This document shows, piece after piece, positions 54,393 to 62,202 of a stretch of DNA of 64,000 nucleotides. A program made the translations under genes and the position numbers. The notes below the pieces were generated by a model that had not been told where the DNA came from, ran no database searches, and saw only the letters and a program-made list of their open reading frames with translations. Origin of the DNA: Deltaproteobacteria bacterium HGW-Deltaproteobacteria-6 (GTDB taxonomy: Bacteria > Desulfobacterota > Syntrophia > Syntrophales > Smithellaceae). Each line of letters begins with the position of its first letter. The first letter of the stretch is position 1. Location: positions 528,979 to 592,978 of the forward strand of contig PHAT01000001.1 of assembly GCA_002840435.1 (NCBI GenBank), read 5' to 3'.

Positions 54393-56858
54393 TTATCCTG
54401 TCTTAGCCAGATCCAGCTTCCCCTGCCACCTGGTAATCAGCGCTTCTTTCAGGATGGCATGTTCGGGTTTGCTGAGCAGTGGATCATGGGCAGCCAGAGC
54501 AAATGCATCTTCCTTGGCCTCGTTGAGAATACGGGCATCACGGATGATGCTGGCAATGCGGAAATCAGGAAGACCTGATTGTCGTGTTCCCAGAAAATCT
54601 CCCGGGCCGCGAATGGCCAGATCTTCTTCTGCAAGCGCAAAACCATCCGTAGTCTTTTCCATAACCTTCAATCTTTTGCGGGCATCCGCCGATACTTTAT
54701 AGTCGGCAAGCAGGATACAGCTTGAAGGAATATCGCGCCGCCCTACCCGCCCGCGGAGCTGATGCAGCTGCGACAAACCGAAGCGCTCCGCGTGTTCAAT
54801 AACCATCAATGACGCGCGCGGCACATCGATGCCGACTTCGATCACGGTCGTAGCAACCAGAATGGAAATTTTATTGTCCAGAAACTCGCTCATGACCGCG
54901 TCTTTTTCTTTATCCTTCATTTTACCGTGAATCAGCCCGACCTTGTTGTCGGGGAAAATATCCTTCTGCAGATGCTCGGCCATTTTCGTCGCATCTTTTA
55001 AATCCAGATTTTCCGATTGCGCAACCAGCGGATACACGATGAAGGCCTGATGGCCTTTAGCCAGCTCCTTGCGGATGGTTTCATAAACGACCGGCCTCTT
55101 GCTTTCCCCCATTAAAACCGTGCGCACCGGTTTTTTACCCGGGGGCATTTCATCGATGACTGAAACATCCAGATCCCCGTAGACGGTCATGGCAAGTGTT
55201 CTGGGTATCGGTGTGGCCGTCATGACCAGAACGTCGGCAGTAATGCCTTTGTTGCGCAGCGTCGCCCGCTGCATGACACCGAAGCGGTGCTGCTCGTCGA
55301 TGACAACCAGTCCCAGTTTCCTGAAGTCGACATCCTCCTGGATCAGGGCGTGCGTGCCAATGATCATATGGGCCTTGCCCGATTTAATCTGTTCCAGAAT
55401 ATCGCTGCGAACGGCATTAGTCATGCTGCCGGTGAGCAAAACGACGCGAATGCCGATGGGTTCAGCCCATGCGGACAGCGTTGTAAAATGCTGTTTGGCT
55501 AATATTTCCGTAGGCGCCATCAGCGCTGTCTGATAACCGTTTTCACAAACCGTTATCATGGCCGACACAGCCACCAGTGTTTTTCCGCTTCCCACATCGC
55601 CCTGCAGGAGGCGGTTCATGGCATTTGCCGCCTTTAAGTCCTTTTCAATTTCAGCAATCACCCTTGCTTGAGCGCCGGTTAAGGCAAAGGGCAGCGACGC
55701 ATGAAATTTTCGCGGCAGTTTCCCGTCAACGGCAAATGAAATGCCCTTATCCAGAATACGGCCGGATTTTTTAATGGCCATCCCCAGTTGAAAAAAGAAG
55801 AACTCGTCATAAATGAGACGCCGGTGCGCTTCGGAGCGGGCCTCGATTAAATGTTCCAGGTTTTCGTCGTTTCCGGGGAAATGAACGGTCAAAAGCGCCT
55901 CACGGATGTTTTGCAGATTTCGTTTGCGGCAGATTTCCATCGGGATAGGCGATGCGACATAACGAGAATAACTTTCCAGAGCGGAATACATGACTTTACG
56001 GATGTACTTCTGGTGCAGGCCTTCCGTCTCCGAATACACAGGCACGATGCGTTTAAAATTCAGCAGATTCTCTTCGTCTTCATCATCCAGAATTTCATAG
56101 TCAGGATGAATCATCGATTTACCTCCATAGCCGGGGGTTACATTGCCCGTAAAAATTACCCGGGTTCCCTTCTTAAAAGTTCCGGTAAGATATGACATCT
56201 GTCCTTTAAACCATTTGGCGGTCAACGTGGCGGTATTATCTGTAACGGTGACTTCCAGAATCCTTCTTTTACCGTAGTAACGAAACTCCGTAAGCACGAC
56301 CGTTGCCATGATGGTCTGGATCTTCCCGGTTTCCAGCTTGTTGATTTTGCGGATTTCCCGGCGGTCTTCATAAGTGCGCGGCAAAAAATAAAGTAAATCT
56401 TCGACGGTATTAATTCCTTTGGCGGCAAATCGGAGGGCCATTTTCGGTCCCACGCCTTTCAGAAACTGCACCGGCAGCGCCAGTTTCTCTCCGGACGCTT
56501 TCATATCCTTAATGCGTTCGCTGATCTGCTCTTCCTGATGAGGAGAAAAAGGTTTGCTGGCGTCAAAGTGATCAGCGGCATTCTTTAATCTTTCAAGAAT
56601 CAGCGCCGCTTCCGAAATTTTTGCTTTTTTAGCGGTCATGTCCTGATCGTCGTAATCCGAAAAAATATGCATCATATTTCCGAGCGGCGGTTCAAAACTG
56701 TTTTTAGCGGCGGTCGGGATAGCTGAGATCTGCAAGGCAATCAAAGCAACCAGCGATTTCCCTAAATCTTTAATGTGGGGAATATTTTTAAAGTCATCCT
56801 TAGCTGCAAAGTTCAGAGGCTGCTCGATTTTCTGCAGATTTTTTTTAAAGGACTCCAT
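54393..56858 (-). CDS. recG: ATP-dependent DNA helicase RecG
   Basis: RecG reverses stalled replication forks and processes branched DNA. The wedge domain carries LKGVGPKMALRFAAKGINTVEDLLYFLPRTYEDR-like sequence (split here for length), then the OB part. Walker A is GDVGSGKTLVA, the DEXH-type box VIDEQHRFGV, motif III TATPIPRTLA, and the helicase C domain has VIEVGIDVPRASLMVIEHAERFG and QLRGRVGR. At 821 residues it is about 125 longer than E. coli RecG, the extra part being N-terminal (~1-125), as in many Deltaproteobacteria. It is divergent from purM. Confidence 0.95.
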   Translation of the reverse strand: MESFKKNLQKIEQPLNFAAKDDFKNIPHIKDLGKSLVALIALQISAIPTAAKNSFEPPLGNMMHIFSDYDDQDMTAKKAKISEAALILERLKNAADHFDASKPFSPHQEEQISERIKDMKASGEKLALPVQFLKGVGPKMALRFAAKGINTVEDLLYFLPRTYEDRREIRKINKLETGKIQTIMATVVLTEFRYYGKRRILEVTVTDNTATLTAKWFKGQMSYLTGTFKKGTRVIFTGNVTPGYGGKSMIHPDYEILDDEDEENLLNFKRIVPVYSETEGLHQKYIRKVMYSALESYSRYVASPIPMEICRKRNLQNIREALLTVHFPGNDENLEHLIEARSEAHRRLIYDEFFFFQLGMAIKKSGRILDKGISFAVDGKLPRKFHASLPFALTGAQARVIAEIEKDLKAANAMNRLLQGDVGSGKTLVAVSAMITVCENGYQTALMAPTEILAKQHFTTLSAWAEPIGIRVVLLTGSMTNAVRSDILEQIKSGKAHMIIGTHALIQEDVDFRKLGLVVIDEQHRFGVMQRATLRNKGITADVLVMTATPIPRTLAMTVYGDLDVSVIDEMPPGKKPVRTVLMGESKRPVVYETIRKELAKGHQAFIVYPLVAQSENLDLKDATKMAEHLQKDIFPDNKVGLIHGKMKDKEKDAVMSEFLDNKISILVATTVIEVGIDVPRASLMVIEHAERFGLSQLHQLRGRVGRRDIPSSCILLADYKVSADARKRLKVMEKTTDGFALAEEDLAIRGPGDFLGTRQSGLPDFRIASIIRDARILNEAKEDAFALAAHDPLLSKPEHAILKEALITRWQGKLDLAKTG

Positions 56859-56942
56859 TCAGCCTCCGATGCATTTTTGTTAAAATGAATAAATTTCCGG
56901 ATATTGTTGGCATTTTTTAACAAATAAATTATGTTTGCGCAA

Positions 56943-56979
56943 GTCAATGATTGACACAAACGCTGATTTACGTTAGATC
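56943..56979 (+). promoter_or_regulatory. Candidate promoter/operator upstream of purM
   Basis: A palindrome GTCAAT-G-ATTGAC (56943-56955) overlaps a perfect -35 TTGACA (56951-56956). A weak -10 (TAGATC, 56974-56979) follows at 17 bp. Repression by a protein that binds the palindrome would be natural, but the regulator is unknown. It does not match the E. coli PurR box. Confidence 0.4.
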
Positions 56980-57029
56980 ATCACCATTCAATCTTCTCTT
57001 GAAGAACTAATGTTTATTGATGGAGTCAT

Positions 57030-58097
57030 ATGGTCACGAAATCCGTAAAACCCGCAAAATCTACCTATAAAGACGCCGGTGTCAACATTGATACCGCTAA
57101 TGCTTTTGTCGAGCGCATCAAACCCCTGATTAAAATGACAGCCCGCAAAGAAGTGGTTTCCGGCATCGGTGGTTTCGGAGGGTTGTTCCGTTTTGATACC
57201 GCCAAAATGAAAAATCCTATTCTCGTCTCTTCAACGGACGGCGTGGGAACAAAGCTCAAAATTGCTCACCTGATGGATAAACACGACACGATCGGCATTG
57301 ATCTGGTGGCCATGTCGGTCAATGACGTTATCGTTCAGGGGGCGGAGCCCCTGTTCTTTCTGGATTATCTGGCTACGGGCAAAATCGAGCTGGAAAAAAG
57401 CGTGCAGATTGTGGACGGAATTGTTCAGGGCTGCAAACAGGCCGGCTGCACGCTGCTGGGTGGAGAAACGGCGGAAATGCCGGGTTTTTATCAGGGAGGC
57501 GACTACGACCTGGCCGGATTCTGCGTAGGCGTGGTGGAATCGGATAAAATGATTGACGGCTCGACCATCAGCATTAACGACCGGGTGATCGGTATCGCGT
57601 CCAGCGGTCTGCACAGCAATGGCTTTTCACTGGCCCGCAAGGTGCTGTTGGAAAAAGGCAAACTGTCCATGAACGATTCCGTACCCGGACTTTCCAGAAC
57701 GGTCGGGTTGGAACTTCTGGAACCGACGCGAATTTACGTCAAATCCCTTTTGAATATATTTAAAAACTTCAGCATCAAAGGGTTGGTTCATATTACCGGC
57801 GGCGGCTTCTACGACAACATTCCGCGCATCATACCCGATGTCAGCCGCTGCGTCATTACCAGCGACAGCTGGGAAATTCCGCCGATTTTTTCCGTTATTC
57901 AGGATATCGGCCATGTGGATGATAAAGAGATGTTCCGGGTTTTCAATATGGGCATCGGGATGATGATGATCGTATCGGAAAAAGATTCCCGGGAAATTCT
58001 CGACCGTCTGAAAGTATTGGGGGAAAAAGCTTACCTGATCGGCGTGATTGAGAAAAAAGAGAAGGATCAGGCTTCGGTATGCTTCACGGAAATTTAA
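57030..58097 (+). CDS. purM: Phosphoribosylformylglycinamidine cyclo-ligase
   Basis: PurM closes the imidazole ring in purine synthesis (AIR synthetase). YKDAGVNIDTANAFVERIK starts the domain, GGFGGLF and SSTDGVGTKLKIA follow, and DLVAMSVNDVIVQGAEPLFFLDYLATG and GGETAEMPGFYQ are diagnostic. The C-terminal GGGFYDNIPRI and MGIGMMMIVS complete the AIRS fold. The 355-residue length is normal. purN follows after 10 bp. Confidence 0.97.
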   Translation: MVTKSVKPAKSTYKDAGVNIDTANAFVERIKPLIKMTARKEVVSGIGGFGGLFRFDTAKMKNPILVSSTDGVGTKLKIAHLMDKHDTIGIDLVAMSVNDVIVQGAEPLFFLDYLATGKIELEKSVQIVDGIVQGCKQAGCTLLGGETAEMPGFYQGGDYDLAGFCVGVVESDKMIDGSTISINDRVIGIASSGLHSNGFSLARKVLLEKGKLSMNDSVPGLSRTVGLELLEPTRIYVKSLLNIFKNFSIKGLVHITGGGFYDNIPRIIPDVSRCVITSDSWEIPPIFSVIQDIGHVDDKEMFRVFNMGIGMMMIVSEKDSREILDRLKVLGEKAYLIGVIEKKEKDQASVCFTEI

Positions 58098-58107
58098 CGG
58101 CAGGGCT

Positions 58108-58770
58108 ATGGCTGAACTCTTAAAATTGGGCGTTTTGATTTCCGGCAGCGGCTCAAATCTTCAGTCCATCATCGACCATATTGAAAAAGGAACACTACCC
58201 GCTCAGATTAAAATCGTCGTGAGCAACAATCCGCAGGCATATGGCCTGACCAGGGCAAAAAAGCACGGCATCCCCTGCGTGATTTTAAACCATCAGGATT
58301 ATTCGAGCCGGGAAGAATTTGACAATGAACTGATCCGCATCCTGAAAGAGGCAGGCGTCGATTTAATCGTGCTGGCCGGGTTCATGCGGATTCTCACCGG
58401 ATCTTTTTTACGGGCCTTTGATCAGAAAATTATTAATATTCACCCTGCCCTGCTGCCCGCTTTTCCCGGCACGCATGTCCAGCAAAAAGCGATCGATTAC
58501 GGCGTGAAATTTTCCGGTTGCACCGTTCATTTTGTGGATGAAGGGGTGGATACCGGCCCCATTATTATTCAGTCGGTTGTACCGGTATACCCGGACGATA
58601 CCGCGGAGACGCTGGCAGCCAGAATATTGAAGGAAGAACACAAAATTTATCCTCAGGCCATCCGTTATTTCGCGAAAAATCAAATTATCAAAAACGGCCG
58701 TCACGTAGAAATCAGGAACATCATCAACTGTGACGAAGCCGCAATGCATAATCCGTCGCTGGACCATTAA
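58108..58770 (+). CDS. purN: Phosphoribosylglycinamide formyltransferase
   Basis: PurN uses 10-formyl-THF to formylate GAR. Motifs are LGVLISGSGSNLQSIIDHI, GFMRILTG, and NIHPALLPAFPGTHVQQKAIDYG, the last with the catalytic His and Asn region; VDEGVDTGPIIIQ holds the catalytic Asp. I chose ATG 58108 (MAELLKLGVLISG) as start; the frame extends to 58048, inside purM, but the extra residues are not family-like. It is 220 residues long. Purine enzymes guaB and purM are in the same window. Confidence 0.96.
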   Translation: MAELLKLGVLISGSGSNLQSIIDHIEKGTLPAQIKIVVSNNPQAYGLTRAKKHGIPCVILNHQDYSSREEFDNELIRILKEAGVDLIVLAGFMRILTGSFLRAFDQKIINIHPALLPAFPGTHVQQKAIDYGVKFSGCTVHFVDEGVDTGPIIIQSVVPVYPDDTAETLAARILKEEHKIYPQAIRYFAKNQIIKNGRHVEIRNIINCDEAAMHNPSLDH

Positions 58771-58811
58771 CCGGTCCCTTTTTATTGACATGTTCCGGAG
58801 GATAGTATTCT

Positions 58812-60257
58812 TTGATGTATGATCTGATTGTCATCGGTGATGATCTTGCTTCACATATAGCTGCTGCCTATGCCAGCCAGAAGGGCATCAATACCCTGCT
58901 GGTTTCCGAGAGCGGGCAAGGCGGGTTGCAGCTGATCGACGATTTTGTTTTCAATATCGATCCGGCGCCGATGACCGGCCTTGGGCCGGATCAACAGGGC
59001 CTGTCCATACTGGGTGAGATGGGCATTGCGATTCCGGATCATCATGCGGATTCCATTAATCCCGCTTTTCAAATTATTCTTCCCGATCATCGAATCGACT
59101 TTTACAACAACCTGAGCAGCCTTACGGCTGAACTGGCCCGGGAATTTCCCGATTGGGATACGGACATCACCGACTTTTACAATATGCTGTCGGACGCTTC
59201 ATCCATATTTCAAAACTGGACAGCCGAACATCAACAGATCCAGCCGCAGACTTTAAAAGAATATTTTTCCTATCTGAAATTGTTTCCCGATATTATCAAA
59301 TATAAATATGGCGCGGTTAAATTTGATAAAGTTCTGTCGCAGGATCCCTCTCTGGAAAAAGTGTGGGAGGCGCAACAGGCGCTGCTTTCCGGAAACATCG
59401 ATGATTTGCTTTCCTTCACCTCTGCTTTTCAATACAGCGCGCCGGTGCGCGGCGTCTCTTATTTTCCTCAGGGAAAACAATTTTTATTCAATGCGCTAGT
59501 TGAAAAGCTGGAATCAAACAAAGGTTTGTATCTGAGCAGCCATCACATAAACTCCGTCATCAGAAATAAAAACATTGATATGGAGCTGAAAGCTCCGGAC
59601 GGCACAATATCCAAAGTCTCCGGTCTGGATTTGATTATCAGCACGAAGTCGGACAAACTGCCCTTGCTTCGGGGCACGCATAAATACATGAACCTTTCCG
59701 ACTGGCTTCGTCCGGCAAAAGTAGTTTATTATCCCTTTACAATATTTCTGGGCGTTGCCGCGAAATGCCTTCCGGAACAGCTTGCCCGGCATATTGCCGT
59801 GGTCACGGATGTTCATAAAGATATTTATGATGACAACCTTATCATTCTGGAAACGAGTCCGCCGGAAAACGACAAGAGTCTCACGGCGGCCAGGACATCG
59901 CTTACCGCCACGGTTTACCTTCCCGATATTGAAGATAACTGGACACGGGACGCGCTCCTCCGTGAGAGCAATTCCATTTTAGACAGGCTGGAAGGATTGC
60001 TGCCCTTTCTGAAAGACAACATTGAATTATCCGATATTGATAAATCCATCGATATTTCTTTAGACTACCGGAAAATCCTCACGCCAAAATACAAGGTGCG
60101 CAATGCTTTTTTTACTTCCTTTGCCACCAAAACCAATAAAACACGTTTTAACAATATTTTTCTGACAGGTTCGTCCTTAATGACGGATGCCGGCTTTGAA
60201 GCGGAAATAATTTCCGGCAAATATTCCGCGCTGCAGATCATCAATAAAAGGAAGTGA
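58812..60257 (+). CDS. FAD-dependent oxidoreductase-like protein (phytoene-desaturase-like)
   Basis: A 481-residue protein with an N-terminal Rossmann-like start (YDLIVIGDDLASHIAAAYAS, then INTLLVSESG) and a C-terminal segment resembling amine oxidase/phytoene desaturase family ends (FNNIFLTGSSLMTDAGFEAEII). The GxGxxG dinucleotide motif reads GDDLAS, so FAD binding is not certain. The middle does not recall a named enzyme. Start: TTG 58812 or ATG 58815, with GGAGGA at 58797-58802. A phosphofructokinase follows 4 bp after it, so they are probably coupled. Confidence 0.7.
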   Translation: MMYDLIVIGDDLASHIAAAYASQKGINTLLVSESGQGGLQLIDDFVFNIDPAPMTGLGPDQQGLSILGEMGIAIPDHHADSINPAFQIILPDHRIDFYNNLSSLTAELAREFPDWDTDITDFYNMLSDASSIFQNWTAEHQQIQPQTLKEYFSYLKLFPDIIKYKYGAVKFDKVLSQDPSLEKVWEAQQALLSGNIDDLLSFTSAFQYSAPVRGVSYFPQGKQFLFNALVEKLESNKGLYLSSHHINSVIRNKNIDMELKAPDGTISKVSGLDLIISTKSDKLPLLRGTHKYMNLSDWLRPAKVVYYPFTIFLGVAAKCLPEQLARHIAVVTDVHKDIYDDNLIILETSPPENDKSLTAARTSLTATVYLPDIEDNWTRDALLRESNSILDRLEGLLPFLKDNIELSDIDKSIDISLDYRKILTPKYKVRNAFFTSFATKTNKTRFNNIFLTGSSLMTDAGFEAEIISGKYSALQIINKRK

Positions 60258-60261
60258 TTTC

Positions 60262-61563
60262 ATGACGCTTGAGTTTGCCATCGCCAATCTCGGCCATTGC
60301 CAAATTGATTCTCCCCTGAATATCAGCAATTTCACATCCGACGATGACCGGATTTTATTTCACACCCATCTTGTCAACCATGCCCAAACGCTGGATTCCA
60401 CGGGACAGCCCATGTCTGTGGAACCGGCAGGTCCCAGAAAAAAGATCTTTTTTAACCCCGTACAAACAAGGGCCGCCATTGTTACGTGCGGTGGTCTCTG
60501 TCCCGGCATTAATGACGTAATCCGTTCCCTGACCATGACGCTTTCCTACCGTTACGACGTGAATGACATTATGGGAATTAAATACGGATTGCGCGGGTTG
60601 AACCCGTCATACGGGGACAAACCGGTTCAACTGACGCCGGACTTTGTTAAAGACATCACCCATACCGGCGGCAGCATCCTTTCCTCTTCCCGCGGTCCGC
60701 AGGATCCGAAGATTATGGTGGATTATCTGGAAAGTTTGAAAGTCAACATCCTTTTTTGCATCGGGGGCGACGGCACCATGCGGGCGGCGGAAAAACTGAA
60801 TATGGAAATCACCGCCAGAAACGCAAAGATCTCTGTTATCGGTATTCCCAAAACCATTGACAATGATCTGAACCTGATAGAAAAATCCTTCGGCTTCGAC
60901 ACGGCTATTGAAAAAACGGTGGAGGCCATCCGCAGCGCTCATGTGGAAGCCAAGGGCGCCTTTAACGGCATCGGCCTGGTAAAAATCATGGGACGTTTAT
61001 CAGGCTATATCACGGCAACCGCGGCGCTGGCCCAGGGTGACGTTAACTTTGTCCTCATTCCCGAAGTGCCCTTTGATTTGGATGGTGAAAAAGGATTTCT
61101 GAAAGCTCTGGAAAAAAGAATTAGAACAAGGGGGCATGCCGTCATTCTGGCGGCGGAAGGCGCGGGACAGGAATTAATGAAAAATAATTCCCCTGAGCGG
61201 AAGACCGACGCTTCGGGCAACATCCACCTCAATGACATCGGCCTGTTTCTGAAACAGGCTATCGATCGGCATTTTCATGAAATCAATCTGGAAATCAATT
61301 TAAAATATATAGAACCCAGCTACCTGATTCGGTCGGTTCCGGCCAACGCTTCGGACAGCATTTATTGCAGCTCTCTGGGGCAATACTCCGTGCACGCGGC
61401 CATGGCGGGAAAGACCGGCCTGCTGGTGGCGCTCAGAAACAACGAATATGTCCACCTGCCCCTTGCCGCCGCCATTTCCGGAAGACGAATCGATCCGCAA
61501 GGCAATGTCTGGCTCCGGGTTCTGGAAACAACCGGGCAGCCGCCGGAAATGAGAAAAGCGTAA
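60262..61563 (+). CDS. 6-phosphofructokinase (ATP-type motif in PPi/plant-like clade)
   Basis: A 433-residue phosphofructokinase, phosphorylating fructose-6-phosphate. GGLCPGINDVIRSL binds the phosphoryl donor, GGDGTMRAAEKL follows, and IPKTIDNDLNLI is the substrate/catalytic stretch with Asp. The Gly after GGD (GGDGT) suggests ATP, while PKTIDND has Lys instead of the Gly usual in E. coli PFK, as in plant and trypanosome ATP-PFKs. Donor must be confirmed. It is the only central-glycolysis kinase in the window and follows the FAD protein by 4 bp. Confidence 0.88.
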   Translation: MTLEFAIANLGHCQIDSPLNISNFTSDDDRILFHTHLVNHAQTLDSTGQPMSVEPAGPRKKIFFNPVQTRAAIVTCGGLCPGINDVIRSLTMTLSYRYDVNDIMGIKYGLRGLNPSYGDKPVQLTPDFVKDITHTGGSILSSSRGPQDPKIMVDYLESLKVNILFCIGGDGTMRAAEKLNMEITARNAKISVIGIPKTIDNDLNLIEKSFGFDTAIEKTVEAIRSAHVEAKGAFNGIGLVKIMGRLSGYITATAALAQGDVNFVLIPEVPFDLDGEKGFLKALEKRIRTRGHAVILAAEGAGQELMKNNSPERKTDASGNIHLNDIGLFLKQAIDRHFHEINLEINLKYIEPSYLIRSVPANASDSIYCSSLGQYSVHAAMAGKTGLLVALRNNEYVHLPLAAAISGRRIDPQGNVWLRVLETTGQPPEMRKA

Positions 61564-61576
61564 CACGTAGTGTAGA

Positions 61577-61593
61577 GGCCGGCGCATGCCGGT
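61577..61593 (+). repeat. Short G/C hairpin after the phosphofructokinase
   Basis: CCGGCGCATGCCGG forms a 5-bp stem around GCAT, about 14-30 bp after the stop. No T run follows, so it is only a possible terminator. It lies in the 150 bp between the phosphofructokinase and a convergent small gene. Confidence 0.3.
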
Positions 61594-61711
61594 GCTGAAG
61601 GTGCGGCGCGAAGCACGGCAAATTCAATTGGATAATCGTTCTGGAGAGAGAGTCCTGTTTTTGCGTATAAATCACGCTGGAGCATTAAATTCAGCGGGCT
61701 TCAAGACCATC

Positions 61712-62110
61712 CTAGCGCCCTGTCCAACCTGACGTGACTTTCCTGCCAACGCCGCCCTGGACCTCGAACCAATCATCAGTAGGAAAACTCATTACATAAA
61801 TCAGTTTGAATGATTGAGGTTTAAGGCTCTTTTCATTATTTTCATTTCCCGGAATTGGAATAGTCATGTACATTTTTCGGCCTTTTCTTAACCTTCCGTT
61901 TTCACCTTCCCAATTTTCAAGGATTAAAGGACAGGAACCATTGGCGTTGCATAGATTATTGATAACGTCCGCCGTCTGGAGTATCTCTTTTTTTCCACCA
62001 AAATAGAATTCGACAAAGCCATGCCCTATAAAAAAGTACAAGACTAGAAGAATAGAACTGATCATCAAAGTGTTCACCACGGTTTTCTTTTTCATAGTAT
62101 CCTTCTCCAT
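61712..62110 (-). CDS. Small membrane-anchored hypothetical protein
   Basis: A 132-residue protein with a short basic start (MKKKTVVN-like), one N-terminal hydrophobic helix (~14-34) and a soluble C-terminal domain with two Cys (NNLCNANGSCP) and aromatic strands ending in WFEVQGGVG. The pattern recalls pilin-like or secreted assembly proteins, but no motif proves this. It faces the phosphofructokinase and lies 92 bp from the fusion gene that runs off the right edge. Confidence 0.6.
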   Translation of the reverse strand: MEKDTMKKKTVVNTLMISSILLVLYFFIGHGFVEFYFGGKKEILQTADVINNLCNANGSCPLILENWEGENGRLRKGRKMYMTIPIPGNENNEKSLKPQSFKLIYVMSFPTDDWFEVQGGVGRKVTSGWTGR

Positions 62111-62202
62111 GTTTAAGGAACAGAACGGTCGTGAGCACAGCGGGGTTCACCGCTAATGCGCCTGGTTGTGGATAATCATAAGGTCTTCAGACAGCAGGCC
62201 GC

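Noticed and set aside
58048..58107. N-terminal extension of purN
   Set aside because: The extra 20 codons lie inside purM and are not family-like; the ATG at 58108 gives the usual N-terminus.
61365..61598. Plus frame over the phosphofructokinase end
   Set aside because: Shadow frame in GC-rich coding sequence with no start context.
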